Part shown: positions 54,148-63,810 of the stretch, piece after piece
Numbering within the stretch: position 1 is the stretch's first letter
Layout of the letters: every line of letters starts with the position of its first letter
Assembly (NCBI RefSeq): GCF_014697625.1
Contig: NZ_JACJSG010000017.1
Coordinates: 62,001-126,000, forward strand
Direction of reading: 5' to 3'
Origin: Anabaena azotica FACHB-119
GTDB lineage: Bacteria > Cyanobacteriota > Cyanobacteriia > Cyanobacteriales > Nostocaceae
DNA length: 64,000 bases
The notes under the pieces: model-generated
Told to the model about the DNA's origin: nothing
Databases searched by the model: none
The model's input: the letters and a program-made list of their open reading frames with translations, nothing else
Made by a program: the position numbers and the translations under genes

Positions 54148-54691
54148 AGTGAGTATTGTTCAATGCGTCCGATGCAAATACTTAAGACTACGACTAAGAT
54201 ACAGCTGATAAGTTTCTTTATTATGTGGAAATGATGATTTTATCGGCAAAAATTATGAGAATGTCTTATAGCACACAACTTGGGCAAGAACAATGCGTCG
54301 ATAATACAGTGGTCAATAGAGAAGTATAGGTAGAGTTTTTTCAACGCAGAGGCAATTAACTGAAGTTGGCGCTGAGGGATGCGGAGGGGAGATTTGAGAA
54401 AGTGAGGTGAGGAAGTCCCTAGAGCGTGGTTTCAGTAAGCATGGCTGTAGTTATATAGATTAGGAAGTTTTGAGGCTGTGAATGTCACTAAGAATAATGT
54501 TGTAGCAGTAGCCACATAGGTTAAGGACATGGATAAATCATCAAATCCTTTTAGCAAGAAGTTTAAACGCCTGTCCCCTGCTATATAAGAAAAGAGTTTT
54601 TGGTGAGTTGCGGATGAATGTGTAGCAGTTTACCAAACAAACTACCTTGGCTATTTTCTAGCTAGTCACAATTATAATTTGGAATGAAAAT
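54148..54691. other. Spacer upstream of hgdB
   Basis: About 540 bases. A dispersed repeat copy at 54501-54580 (GTAGCAGTAGCCACATAGGT, GGACATGGATAAATCA) matches 17763-17841. Further CAACGCAGAGG-type repeat near 54338. Promoter for the hgd genes expected here; TATAAT at 54673-54678 is too near the start codon to be trusted. Confidence 0.5.
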
Positions 54692-55894
54692 ATGGCAGTA
54701 AATAAAGAACGCCAATTATTCATGAAACCCGATAATCGGTGGCGGTTAATTTTGGCTGCTTCTGCGGTATTGGCAACAGGACTAATATCCTTTTATACTT
54801 TGTCACCAAATAAGCTGCGATCGCCAGTTCCTGTTCGGGATGAGAAATCTACTAAAGTGGCTCCCGCAAAAGTTGCTGTCACTGCTTTGGGACGTTTGCA
54901 ACCAGAAGGAGAAATCACTACCTTATCTGCTCCCAGTTCTACCAACGGTATTCGAGTGGAAAGGTTGTTAGTCAAGGAAGGAGAGGAGGTACAAGCAGGA
55001 CAAGTACTAGCCTATCTCGAAGATTATAACCGTGCTAATTCCGCATTACAACAGGCTTTGGATAAACTGCAAATTTCCAAAGTTAAATTAGCACAAGTCA
55101 AAGCTGGGCCTAAATCTGGAGACATCGAAGCTCAAAAAGCGACAGTTGCTAATTTACAGTCTCAATTAAAAGGCGAAGTAGCCACCCAACAAGCAACAAT
55201 CGACCGTATCCAAGCCGAACTGACTAACGCTCAAACTGAAAATGAGCGCTATCAAAAATTATTTAAAGAAGGTGCTGTTTCTGCCTCCGTAGCGGATACT
55301 AAAGCTCTACAAGTCAAAACTGTAGAACAACAGTTAGTAGAAGCCCAAGCCGCTCTCAGCCGTTCTCAGAACACTCTTGCTAACCAAATTAAAGAAGCTA
55401 ACGCCAAACTGAGTAGCGTGAAAGAGGTGCGGTCTGTAGATGTAGATTTAGCACAAATGGAAGTCAAAAGTGCTGTAACTGCTGTTCAACAAGCCAAAGC
55501 CGACCTCGAACTCAGTTACATCAAAGCTCCCAGAGATGGCAGAATCTTAAAAATTCACGCCAAAACAGGCGAAGTTATCCCTAGTAATGGATTTGCTGAC
55601 ATCGGTAAAACATCGCAGATGTATGTAATTGCCGAAGTTTATCAAACAGATATTCAAAATGTACGTGTAGGTCAAAAAGCCACTATTACCAGCACCGCAT
55701 TTGCTGGTAGATTGCCAGGAACAGTCAGAATTATAGGTTGGCAAGTCGATAAACAAAGCATCTTCAGCCTTAATCCCAGATCCGATACAGACCGCCGTAT
55801 AGTTGAAGTCAAAATTTCTATCGATAACCCCGCAGATAGCGAACGAGTAGCACGTTTGACCAACCTGCAAGTTGATGTAGCGATTCAAATTTAG
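54692..55894 (+). CDS. hgdB: HgdB/DevB-like membrane fusion protein
   Basis: 400 residues. One N-terminal membrane anchor (WRLILAASAVLATGLISFYT) then an HlyD/DevB-type periplasmic adaptor: lipoyl half-motif VTALGRLQPEGEITTLSAPS, VKEGEEVQAGQVLAYLEDYN, long coiled-coil hairpin (about 110-255) and second half (LSYIKAPRDGRILKIHAKTG). It would link an inner-membrane permease to the TolC-like outer-membrane channel (HgdD) for heterocyst glycolipid export. GGAATG precedes the ATG. In Anabaena 7120 I recall the homologous genes named hgdB and hgdC. Confidence 0.88.
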   Translation: MAVNKERQLFMKPDNRWRLILAASAVLATGLISFYTLSPNKLRSPVPVRDEKSTKVAPAKVAVTALGRLQPEGEITTLSAPSSTNGIRVERLLVKEGEEVQAGQVLAYLEDYNRANSALQQALDKLQISKVKLAQVKAGPKSGDIEAQKATVANLQSQLKGEVATQQATIDRIQAELTNAQTENERYQKLFKEGAVSASVADTKALQVKTVEQQLVEAQAALSRSQNTLANQIKEANAKLSSVKEVRSVDVDLAQMEVKSAVTAVQQAKADLELSYIKAPRDGRILKIHAKTGEVIPSNGFADIGKTSQMYVIAEVYQTDIQNVRVGQKATITSTAFAGRLPGTVRIIGWQVDKQSIFSLNPRSDTDRRIVEVKISIDNPADSERVARLTNLQVDVAIQI

Positions 55895-55980
55895 TCATTG
55901 GTAATTGGTAATTGGTAATTGGTAATTGCCAACTGTCAACTGCCAACTGACAACTGACAACTGACAACTAACAACTGACA
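55895..55980. repeat. STRR spacer (GGTAATT, CAACTGA)
   Basis: Four GGTAATT-type heptamers then CAACTGT/CAACTGA heptamers fill the gap between hgdB and hgdC. Confidence 0.9.
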
Positions 55981-55988
55981 AAATCAAT

Positions 55989-57167
55989 ATGAATTTTAAA
56001 ATACCTTTGGCCTGGCTACAGTTAGCCCAGCAAAGAATACGTTTTCTTGTAGCTGTAGCTGGCATTGCTTTTATTGTCTTGCTGATGTTTGTGCAACTTG
56101 GTTTCCAAGATGCACTTTACTCTAGTGCTACCGCAGTCCACCAGAAACTACGCGGTGACTTATTTTTAGTCAGTTCCCAATATAAATCTTTGACCTCAAG
56201 TCAAAGCTTTTCTCGAACTCGATTATACCAATCTTTAGGGTTTGACGGGGTAGAATCTGTTAATCCTATGTATTTACAGTTTGCTAAATTAAAAAATCCC
56301 GAAACTGGGGAAAAATATTCAATTTATGTGATTGGCTTCGACCCAGGACAATCATTAATGAATATCCCAGAAGTTGAGCAGAATTTAGATAAACTGAAAA
56401 TTCCTGATGTCATGCTTTTTGACAGAGATTCACGCCCAGAATTTGGCCCCATCGCTGCCAATTTTGACAAAGGAGATACAGAACAGACGATTGAAATCTT
56501 TCCTTTTGATGCCCCTATTGGCTATAAGGTCAGAGTCGGCGGTTTATTCAGTTTAGGTCCTTCCTTTGGTGTGGATGGAAACTTAATTGTTAGTGATTCA
56601 ACCTTCTTGCGGATCAATCCTAATACCCGCCCAGCAGAAAGAATTGATATTGGCGCAATTACACTCAATCCTAATGCTGATAAAGAAAAAGTTGCCGCAA
56701 ATTTGGAAGCTAATTTACCTAATGATGTGAGGGTTTTTACTCGCAAAGGCTTTATTGACTTTGAAAAACAATATTGGTCTGCTAGAACGCCCATTGGTTT
56801 TATTTTGAACTTAATGTTGACGATGGCTTCAGTTGTGGGTGTAGTAATTGTATATCAAATTCTCTACAGTAATATTGCTACTCAATTTATTGCCTATGCA
56901 ACGTTAAAAGCAATTGGTTATCCCAATACTTATTTATTAAACGTAGTTTTTCAACAAGCTTTAATCTTGGCATTATTAGCTTATATTCCAGGGTTTATAG
57001 TGTCTGTAGGCTTATATGATTTTGCAATGCAATCTACAAAACTACCAATTGTTATGACTATAAATAATGCCCTTATTGTCTTTATATCGGCAGTATTAAT
57101 GTGCATTACTTCCGGTGCATTGGCTATTAACAAATTACGTTCCGCCGACCCGGCTGATATCTTTTAG
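55989..57167 (+). CDS. hgdC: HgdC/DevC-like ABC exporter permease
   Basis: 392 residues, DevC/FtsX-type: TM1 near 18-38 (FLVAVAGIAFIVLLMFVQLG), a large periplasmic domain, then three C-terminal TM helices (FILNLMLTMASVVGVVIVYQ, ILALLAYIPGFIVSVGLY, ALIVFISAVLMCITSGALAI). Ends in KLRSADPADIF, typical of DevC proteins. It would pair with HgdB and an ATPase. No DevA-like ATPase gene follows here; the next gene is an epimerase, so the ATPase must be encoded elsewhere. Confidence 0.9.
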   Translation: MNFKIPLAWLQLAQQRIRFLVAVAGIAFIVLLMFVQLGFQDALYSSATAVHQKLRGDLFLVSSQYKSLTSSQSFSRTRLYQSLGFDGVESVNPMYLQFAKLKNPETGEKYSIYVIGFDPGQSLMNIPEVEQNLDKLKIPDVMLFDRDSRPEFGPIAANFDKGDTEQTIEIFPFDAPIGYKVRVGGLFSLGPSFGVDGNLIVSDSTFLRINPNTRPAERIDIGAITLNPNADKEKVAANLEANLPNDVRVFTRKGFIDFEKQYWSARTPIGFILNLMLTMASVVGVVIVYQILYSNIATQFIAYATLKAIGYPNTYLLNVVFQQALILALLAYIPGFIVSVGLYDFAMQSTKLPIVMTINNALIVFISAVLMCITSGALAINKLRSADPADIF

Positions 57168-57260
57168 GGATTGGGGACTGGGGGGAGCAGAGGAGCAGGA
57201 GAGCAGAGGAGCAACCCACCCCTAACCCCTCCCAGGAGGGGAAAGGAGCAGAGGAGAATA

Positions 57261-57314
57261 ACTGTCACCTGTCACCTGTCAACTGTCAACTGACAACTGA
57301 TAACTGACAACTGA
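57261..57314. repeat. STRR array before hgdA
   Basis: CTGTCACCTGTCACCTGTCA and CAACTGACAACTGATAACTG heptamers in the spacer 57168-57342, preceded by GGGGAGCAGAGGAGCAGG-type purine repeat and a CCCACCCCTAACCCCTCCCA fragment. Confidence 0.85.
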
Positions 57315-57342
57315 TTAAACTTTAGTAAATCAATAAACCTGC

Positions 57343-58347
57343 ATGATGAATTTGCAAAATAAGACTCTGCTGATTACTGGGATTGATGAATTTATTGGTT
57401 GGCGTGCGGCTGAGTTAGCGATCGCCAAAGGTATAAAAGTGCGTGGGTTGCAAAGTTCTAGCAATCAAGAAAAGGCACAGAAATTAGGTGCTGAAGTGAT
57501 TGTTGGTAGTATTACTGATGCAGCGATCGCTCAAAAGGCTTGTCAAGGAGTAGACATTGTTCTTCACACCGCACAATTGACCGAAGAAGCAGGCCCTATC
57601 CAGAATTTTCGCTCAATCAATGTCGCTGGTGCAGTGAATATAGCCAAAGCTGCTAAAACTGCTGGTGTGAAAAGCTTCGTGCATCTTTCTAGCGTCATGG
57701 TTTATGGGTTTAATTATAGCGATCGCATCACCGAAACCGGGCCACTTTCCGCCGATAATAATCCCTACTGCCAAACTAAAATCGAAGCTGAAGCCGAACT
57801 CTTACCCTTAAACTCTCCCCCTGATTTTGGTCTAATTATCATTCGCGCCGGCGACGTTTACGGCCCTGGAAGTATTCCTTGGATAGTCAGACCTTTACTG
57901 ATGATGCGGCAAAAATTATTTGCTTATGCCAACGACGGTCAAGGAATCTTCAATCATCTTTACATAGACAACCTCATTGATGCCATCTTTTTAGCATTAG
58001 AAAAAGAGGCTTACGGTGAAATATTTAATATCACCGACGGCGAACAAACCACCTGGAAAGAATACTTCATGCGCCTAGCCGCAATGGAAGGTTCACCCGC
58101 GCCGATGTCTATCCCAAAAGATGAAATGAAATTGTTTCTAAAACTACGAAATCAAGGACAAAAACTATTTCGTAAAAAAGCAGACATTCTTCCAGAATCA
58201 GTAGATTTTATGACTCGTCCTCATGCTTATTCTATTGCCAAAGCACAAACATTGCTTGACTTTAAACCAAAAATAGACCTAGAAGAAGGTCTACGTCAAA
58301 CAAAAGCATGGGTGCAGAAAACAGATATTCAAAAGCTAGTTAAATAG
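57343..58347 (+). CDS. hgdA: HgdA, NAD-dependent epimerase-like protein
   Basis: 334 residues, extended SDR. The cofactor loop is TGIDEFIG, so the central glycine of GxxGxxG is replaced. SSVMVYGF and NPYCQTKIEAE contain the Ser/Tyr/Lys catalytic set (YxxxK intact). Ends with SIAKAQTLLDFKPKIDLEEG, typical of sugar epimerases. In Anabaena 7120 I recall the gene at this place described as a UDP-galactose 4-epimerase needed for correct glycolipid composition. It would supply sugar nucleotide for the downstream glycosyltransferases. Confidence 0.82.
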   Translation: MMNLQNKTLLITGIDEFIGWRAAELAIAKGIKVRGLQSSSNQEKAQKLGAEVIVGSITDAAIAQKACQGVDIVLHTAQLTEEAGPIQNFRSINVAGAVNIAKAAKTAGVKSFVHLSSVMVYGFNYSDRITETGPLSADNNPYCQTKIEAEAELLPLNSPPDFGLIIIRAGDVYGPGSIPWIVRPLLMMRQKLFAYANDGQGIFNHLYIDNLIDAIFLALEKEAYGEIFNITDGEQTTWKEYFMRLAAMEGSPAPMSIPKDEMKLFLKLRNQGQKLFRKKADILPESVDFMTRPHAYSIAKAQTLLDFKPKIDLEEGLRQTKAWVQKTDIQKLVK

Positions 58348-58381
58348 CTAAATTTCTCGTGCCTTGGTTGTAGAAATATAG

Positions 58382-58450
58382 AACCACAGAGACGCAGAGG
58401 CACAGAGAAAAGATGGATTTTGTACTCTGTGTCTTCATACCTCTGTGGTT
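58382..58450. repeat. Inverted ACCACAGAGACGCAGAGG repeat
   Basis: AACCACAGAGACGCAGAGGC and CTTCATACCTCTGTGGTT form the ends of a hairpin between hgdA and the DUF2141 gene; same family as 43962-44030. Confidence 0.8.
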
Positions 58451-58486
58451 TAAATTCCCAAACAATCCTCTAAGGAGTGCCATTTT

Positions 58487-58954
58487 ATGATGAGAATTTC
58501 TCAGTTGCGTCATCTTTTATTAGCATCTTTGTTGAGCTTAGGCTGTATCAGTGCAGTCAATGCAGAACCTACAACTAAGTTAACAGTTGTAGTCAACGGT
58601 ATCCGCCATCAAAAAGGCGAGATTTGCTTTCGAGTTTACGCCAACGAGAAAGGATTTCCCATGAGTGATACCAGTGAAGTCCAAAGTGGCTGTAAAAAAA
58701 TTACAGGCAAATCTGTTACCAAGAGCTTTTATGGCTTAAAACCAGGTAAATATGCTGTAGCGATCGTCGATGACCAAAACGCCAATCACAAATTAGATAC
58801 AGACTTCTTCGGTATTCCCAAAGAAGGTTTTGGAATTTCCAATAACCCCACCGTATCTATTCAAACAGGATCACCAAAATTTAACAAGTCAAGTTTTACA
58901 GTTAACAAGAACACTACCATCAACATTTCCGTCAAATACTCACTTGATCCGTAA
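58487..58954 (+). CDS. DUF2141 secreted protein
   Basis: 155 residues with a signal peptide (LRHLLLASLLSLGCISAVNA). Mature domain matches the DUF2141 pattern: KGEICFRVYANEKGFP, YGLKPGKYAVAIVDDQNANH, KLDTDFFGIPKEGFGISNN. Ribosome binding site AAGGAG 10 bases upstream of ATG. Exported beta-sandwich; function unknown. Its conserved place between hgdA and the glycosyltransferases suggests a part in envelope glycolipid assembly, by inference. Confidence 0.85.
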   Translation: MMRISQLRHLLLASLLSLGCISAVNAEPTTKLTVVVNGIRHQKGEICFRVYANEKGFPMSDTSEVQSGCKKITGKSVTKSFYGLKPGKYAVAIVDDQNANHKLDTDFFGIPKEGFGISNNPTVSIQTGSPKFNKSSFTVNKNTTINISVKYSLDP

Positions 58955-59231
58955 ATAATGGTAGGTGACAGGTGACAGTTGACAGTTAACAGTTGACAGT
59001 TAACAGTTGACAGTTGACAGTTGACAGTTGTTACTCTCCCCTACTCCCTCATTTCCCTATTCCCCTCCTGGGAGGGGTTAGGGGTGGGTTTCCCTCATCT
59101 CCCTCATCTCCCTCATCTCCATCATCTCCCTCATCTCCCCCCACTCCCTCATCTCCCTCATCTCCCCCATCTCCCCCCACTCCCTCATCTCCCTCACCTC
59201 CCTACTTTCCACTCCCGGAGATATAAATGTC
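58955..59231. repeat. STRR array and CTCATCTCC pyrimidine tract
   Basis: GTTGACA/GTTAACA heptamers (58964-59030) followed by about 180 bases of CTCATCTCC-type repeats (59031-59215) that read open in several frames. No gene. Confidence 0.9.
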
Positions 59232-60491
59232 ATGAAAGAGTTGGCAATATTTTTGTCTAAATCTTTGCTGGGGTGGTTAGTTATTCAGGTATGCTTGTCT
59301 TTGATATTTCTGTTTTATTTACGGACATCGCGCCCCACAAAATCATCTGATGACCAACTACCCAAAGCGGCGGTAATTCTTTGCCTGCGAGGAGCCGATC
59401 CTTCTTTACCCAAATGTATAGAAGCGCTACTACAACAGGACTACCCAGAGTACGATTTAAAACTGATTGTTGATAGTCAAAATGACCCAGCTTGGCACAT
59501 TGCCCATTACACTATCAACAAATTGGGTAAAACTAACGTTCAAATCAGCCATTTACAGATTATTCGCCACAACTGTAGTCTTAAATGCAGTTCTTTAATT
59601 CAAGGTATTTCCGATTTAGATGACTCTTATCAGGTAGTTGCTTTAGTAGATGCAGATACTATCGCTCATCCCAACTGGTTACGGGAATTAGTTAGTCCTT
59701 TAGCTGATGCCAAAATTGGGGCGACTACAGGTCATCGTTGGTATCTACCCAGCAGTAATTATTGGGGTTCTTTGGTACGTTACACGGGTAACATATCTGC
59801 GGTTGTGCAGATGTACCTATTCGGTATTCCTTGGGGTGGAACTTTAGCGATAAAAACTGAGGTACTGCGCCAAACGGAGCTACTGGAAAAGTGGGCGCAA
59901 GCCTTTGGTGAAGATTTGATGATGCACAATGTGCTGAAAAAGCAGGGTTTGCGAGTAAAGTTTGTACCTTCGCTGATTATGGTCAATCGTGAAGAGTGCG
60001 ATTTATTGGGCATCATTGAATATCTTCAGCGCCTCATTCTCTATTCTCGGCTTTATCATCCCCGTTGGCTGGCTATAGTAAGTGAAGCTGTTTCTAGTAT
60101 TTTGTTCCCCTCTTTAGCAATTTTGTTATTTCTGTGGTCTTTGGGTGATGCTCAATGGGATGTGGCAGGTTTATTGCTGCAATCATACAGCATCTACACT
60201 TTCGGATTACTCTTACTAATGCTGATGATGCAGTTAGGAGTACAACCTATAATTCGCGCTCAAGGTCAACGAACAACGAAGTTATCAATTGCAACTGTGG
60301 GTAAGTTGTTGTTAGCAATTCCCCTAACGCAGTGGGTATATGGGTTAGCGATGGTGTCTTCTTTCTGGATATCAACAGTTAAATGGCGGGGTATTATCTA
60401 CCGAATTTATAACCCGTGGAATATCAGGCTAGTTGAGTATCATCCTTACGATTTTTTGGATCAACCTGTTGATAGGAAGATATCTCTTTGA
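59232..60491 (+). CDS. GT2 family glycosyltransferase, membrane-bound (copy 1)
   Basis: 419 residues, ceramide-glucosyltransferase-like GT2/GT21. N-terminal TM (LLGWLVIQVCLSLIFLFYL), then PKAAVILCLRGADPSLPKCI, VVALVDADTIAHPNWLREL (DxD near 141), TTGHRWYLP, FGIPWGGTLAIKTEVL and AQAFGEDLMMHNVLKKQGLR (catalytic Asp), then three to four C-terminal TM helices. Likely adds a sugar to a lipid acceptor at the membrane. It is a tandem paralogue of the next gene, separated by heptamer repeats. Confidence 0.85.
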   Translation: MKELAIFLSKSLLGWLVIQVCLSLIFLFYLRTSRPTKSSDDQLPKAAVILCLRGADPSLPKCIEALLQQDYPEYDLKLIVDSQNDPAWHIAHYTINKLGKTNVQISHLQIIRHNCSLKCSSLIQGISDLDDSYQVVALVDADTIAHPNWLRELVSPLADAKIGATTGHRWYLPSSNYWGSLVRYTGNISAVVQMYLFGIPWGGTLAIKTEVLRQTELLEKWAQAFGEDLMMHNVLKKQGLRVKFVPSLIMVNREECDLLGIIEYLQRLILYSRLYHPRWLAIVSEAVSSILFPSLAILLFLWSLGDAQWDVAGLLLQSYSIYTFGLLLLMLMMQLGVQPIIRAQGQRTTKLSIATVGKLLLAIPLTQWVYGLAMVSSFWISTVKWRGIIYRIYNPWNIRLVEYHPYDFLDQPVDRKISL

Positions 60492-60493
60492 TT

Positions 60494-60614
<121 letters not shown>

Positions 60615-60679
60615 AAAAGGCAATTAATTCTTCCCCCTTCCCCCTTCCCCCTCCCCCTTCCCCTCCCCCTTAATCAAAA

Positions 60680-61936
60680 ATGGATGATTTAGTAATTCTG
60701 ATATCTAAATTTTTGGTGAGTTGGTTAGCTGTTCAAGTGGTTACAGTCATACTATTTATGTGGTATCTGAACTCAGGTTCAATAAACTTGCCTGATGAAC
60801 ATTTACCGAAAACAGCAGTTTTGCTATGCTTGCGGGGGGCAGATCCTTTTTTAGGAGATTGTTTGCGATCGCTCCTTCAACAAAATTATCCCCAATATCA
60901 TGTCAAACTAATCATCGATAGTGAACAAGACCCAGCTTGGCAAGTTGCTGAAGATGTCATCAATGAAGTGGGAATAACTAACATTTCCTTTAGTCCTTTG
61001 CGGTATGTACTTCAAAGTTGTAGTCTTAAATGCAGTTCTTTAGTGCAAGCTGTTTCAGAATTAGACGATTCCTATAAAGTTGTGGCGTTGGTAGATGCTG
61101 ATACTGTTGTCCATGCTAATTGGTTACGAGAGTTAGTTAGCCCTCTCCTTCATCCTAGCGTTGGTGCAACTACAGGTAATCGTTGGTATCTACCCACAGG
61201 TAAGTATTGGGGTACTTTGGTGCGCTACATCTGGAATGTTTCGGCGATGGTGCAGATGTACCTATATGGCATTCCTTGGGGTGGAACTTTGGCTGTGAAA
61301 ACAGAGGTGCTGCATCAAACAGGACTGTTGGAAAGATGGGGACAAGCTTTTGGCGAAGATACGATGATACGTAGTGTTTTGGCTAAATATAACCTCAAGG
61401 TCAAGTTTGTACCTTCTTTGATTATGCTCAATCAAGAAGAGTGCGATTTACCTAGTTTAAAATACTGGTTTCAACGTCAACTTTTGGCTTCTCGACTTTA
61501 CCATCCTTGGTGGTGGGCGGTAGTGGCTGATGCTGTTTTCACTATCCTGATGCCGCAAATTCTCTTAATGGTGTGGTTTTTTGCCTTCATGGGTGAAGAT
61601 GGGAACACTGCTACTTTTGCTTTGAGTTGGTATGTAATTTATATCACAGCATTAGTTATGCTCATGCTGTTTTTAGAGTTAGTTGTGCAGTCAGTTATCA
61701 GTTCCCAAGGTAAACCTGTAACCCGGTTGTCAGTACCTTTGATGTTGAGGATGTGGGTAGGAATGCCTCTAACACATTGGATTTATGGGTGGGCGATGGT
61801 CACTTCTTGGCGGATGGAAACTGTTAATTGGCGGGGTGTTAGTTACGAAGTTTATGGGGCTTGGAATATTCATCTACTCGAATATCGACCTTACCATTCA
61901 TCAGACCAACCAAGCGATCGCCAAATTTCTCTATAA
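60680..61936 (+). CDS. GT2 family glycosyltransferase, membrane-bound (copy 2)
   Basis: 418 residues with the same plan as copy 1: N-terminal TM (LVSWLAVQVVTVILFMWYL), KTAVLLCLRGADPFLGDCLR, VVALVDADTVVHANWLREL, TTGNRWYLP, YGIPWGGTLAVKTEVLHQTG, GQAFGEDTMIRSVLAKYNLK, and C-terminal TM helices; both end in SDQPSDRQISL/LDQPVDRKISL. Long identical stretches show a tandem duplication. Substrate specificity may have diverged. Part of the glycolipid-linked + strand set. Confidence 0.85.
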   Translation: MDDLVILISKFLVSWLAVQVVTVILFMWYLNSGSINLPDEHLPKTAVLLCLRGADPFLGDCLRSLLQQNYPQYHVKLIIDSEQDPAWQVAEDVINEVGITNISFSPLRYVLQSCSLKCSSLVQAVSELDDSYKVVALVDADTVVHANWLRELVSPLLHPSVGATTGNRWYLPTGKYWGTLVRYIWNVSAMVQMYLYGIPWGGTLAVKTEVLHQTGLLERWGQAFGEDTMIRSVLAKYNLKVKFVPSLIMLNQEECDLPSLKYWFQRQLLASRLYHPWWWAVVADAVFTILMPQILLMVWFFAFMGEDGNTATFALSWYVIYITALVMLMLFLELVVQSVISSQGKPVTRLSVPLMLRMWVGMPLTHWIYGWAMVTSWRMETVNWRGVSYEVYGAWNIHLLEYRPYHSSDQPSDRQISL

Positions 61937-61976
61937 TATCAAGTTTGGCTAATTACTTATAATATGGTTGTTTTGG

Positions 61977-62070
61977 TGGGTAATTGGTAATAGCTAATAG
62001 GTAATTGTTTTGAGCCACTACCGATTACTAATTACCCATTACCAGCCCCCAAGACATGATAAGTATTTAA
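61977..62070. repeat. Dispersed inverted repeat with GGTAATTGG units
   Basis: GTGGGTAATTGGTAATAGC and CTAATTACCCATTACCAG form arms (61978-62042); with the following CCCCCAAGACATGATAAGTA it matches 35031-35140 inverted. Spacer 61937-62218 has no other feature. Confidence 0.7.
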
Positions 62071-62218
62071 GCAAACCTGATATAAGTGATTACGCTTTTA
62101 AATTGCATAGTTACTCATGAGGTTTGTTAACGGTTAACTGTTAACAAGCAATAGGAAAAAATCTGCAATTTAGATGTGTAACAGCTTACTTCTAAAAAAT
62201 ACACAAATTAGTAAAAAT

Positions 62219-63487
62219 ATGCACAAGTCTAAGCTTCGCATTGCCCTATTTAGTGGATTGTACGCCCCTTTTTTAACTGGAGTTTCAGTAGCGGTACATC
62301 AAAGGGTGCGCTGGTTACTGCAACAAGGGCATGAAGTTTTTCTCATTCATCCCCAAATTAATGATAAGTTTCCTAAAAATGTGGGAAATCGCCCGATGGT
62401 AGGGTTAGAAGAATTAACAGTTTTCCCTAACTTTTCTCACTACGCATTTCCCACAGAACCATTAATATTTTATAAATCTCTACCACAACCGTTGAGCGAT
62501 CGCTACTGGAGTGATACTCAACTGCTGACACAATTCCAGCCAGACATCATCGTAGTGGAAGAAGCAGCACAAATGCGTGGTATGTACTCAGCTTTGCTAC
62601 AAGGTTATGGTCGTCCTGTGGGTGTGAAATATGCTAAACGCACAAACACACCAATCATATCTGTATTCCACACAGATATTGTTGCCTATATCAAATATTA
62701 CTTAGGGGATGTTTTCTTTAATTTGTTACGTCCCATTGTTCCCCAATTAATTAAGCAATTTAGCGCAGAATATGACCTGAATGTATTTTCTTCACGAGAA
62801 CAGCTAGAAAAGTATCAAAAATTAAAATGTCAACGTGGTGAATATCTACCCTATCAAGGAATTGATTGTGAAAAATTCCATCCCCGCAATATCGTCCACA
62901 ACCCCATCCCCCAAGATAATAGACCCACATTGCTATTTGTCGGACGCATCACCGCAGAAAAAAACGTTACTCAATTAATAGATATTTACCCATTAGTTGC
63001 TGCTAAAATTCCTGATGTCCATCTAGTAATTGTTGGTAGCGGCCCCCTAGATGAAGAGATCCGCAAACGCGCCGAAAAGTTTGTTTCTGGTATCACTATT
63101 TGGGGTGAGTCCCACGGTACAGAACTATTAGGCTGGTTTGCTCGCGCCGATATATTTATTAATCCCTCGGTGACAGAAAACTTCTGTACCACAACTAACG
63201 AAGCCTTAGCTTCAGGTACTCCCGTAGTTGCAGCAAACGCAACCTCAACATCAGAACAAGTAATATCTGGTCACAACGGCTTTTTAGCAGAACCTAATAA
63301 CCCGAAAGATTTTGCCCAACAGATAACAGCGATTTTACAAAATCCTGAACTGAAAACAACTATGGGTGAACAAGCCCGTGCTTTCATTCTCCAATATGAT
63401 TGGTCAGCTTGTACAGAAAAGTTTGAAAACAAACTTTATCAGTTAGTGCAAGCATCAAACAAGCAACAAGCAACACCTGTTCAGTAG
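62219..63487 (+). CDS. hglT: GT4 family glycosyltransferase, HglT-like
   Basis: The frame can start at 62174, but ATG 62219 (MHKSKLRIALFSG) fits the family better; 422 residues. GT-B fold: GVSVAVHQRVRWLLQQGHEV and SVFHTDIVAYIKYYLGD in the acceptor half; LLFVGRITAEKNVTQLID, VHLVIVGSGPLDEE and the E-x7-E motif (ENFCTTTNEALASGTPVVAA) in the donor half. In Anabaena 7120 the gene at this place (hglT, all5341) is, as I recall, required to add glucose to the heterocyst glycolipid aglycone. No membrane helix. Last gene of the + strand set. Confidence 0.85.
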   Translation: MHKSKLRIALFSGLYAPFLTGVSVAVHQRVRWLLQQGHEVFLIHPQINDKFPKNVGNRPMVGLEELTVFPNFSHYAFPTEPLIFYKSLPQPLSDRYWSDTQLLTQFQPDIIVVEEAAQMRGMYSALLQGYGRPVGVKYAKRTNTPIISVFHTDIVAYIKYYLGDVFFNLLRPIVPQLIKQFSAEYDLNVFSSREQLEKYQKLKCQRGEYLPYQGIDCEKFHPRNIVHNPIPQDNRPTLLFVGRITAEKNVTQLIDIYPLVAAKIPDVHLVIVGSGPLDEEIRKRAEKFVSGITIWGESHGTELLGWFARADIFINPSVTENFCTTTNEALASGTPVVAANATSTSEQVISGHNGFLAEPNNPKDFAQQITAILQNPELKTTMGEQARAFILQYDWSACTEKFENKLYQLVQASNKQQATPVQ

Positions 63488-63539
63488 TTCGTAGTAAAGG
63501 CTTTAGCCTTTTGTTGAGGACTAAAGTCCTCACTACGAA
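63486..63539. repeat. Dispersed palindromic repeat after hglT
   Basis: GTTCGTAGTAAAGGCTTTAG then CC and GGACTAAAGTCCTCACTACG then AAC form arms around TTTTGTTGA; it overlaps the last two bases of the hglT stop. Same family as 2310-2355 and 42497-42553, with arms that have exchanged their central bases (GGCTTTAGCC against GGACTAAAGTCC). Confidence 0.85.
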
Positions 63540-63660
63540 CTCAATATTAACGAATAGATGGAAAAACACCAAGGATTGGAGATATAGTATTAGTATTTGA
63601 TTTTTGAAACATACAGCATATTTTGGGTAAATGAGGTACAAGCGTAAAACCCAAAACCAT

Positions 63661-63686
63661 GTAGAGATTGACATGTCAATCTCTAC
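63661..63686. repeat. Perfect 26-bp palindrome
   Basis: GTAGAGATTGACATGTCAAT then CTCTAC reads the same on both strands. Next to it lies GTAGGGTGGGCAATGCCCAC (63718-63737), a unit also found at 37201-37220. Confidence 0.8.
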
Positions 63687-63810
63687 AGTATTTCACGAAT
63701 AGCGAAACTGCTGTATGTAGGGTGGGCAATGCCCACCAAAACCATGATATGCTGGGCATTGCTACAGGCACTGAGATTTTTTCAAAATTCAAATAGAATT
63801 CCTATATTAC

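Noticed and set aside
54673..54678. TATAAT upstream of hgdB as a -10 promoter box
   Set aside because: It is only about 14 bases before the start codon and would leave no room for a normal leader with ribosome binding site.
59014..59260. Two overlapping Ser/Pro- and Leu/Pro/His-rich open frames
   Set aside because: Produced by the CTCATCTCC repeat tract.
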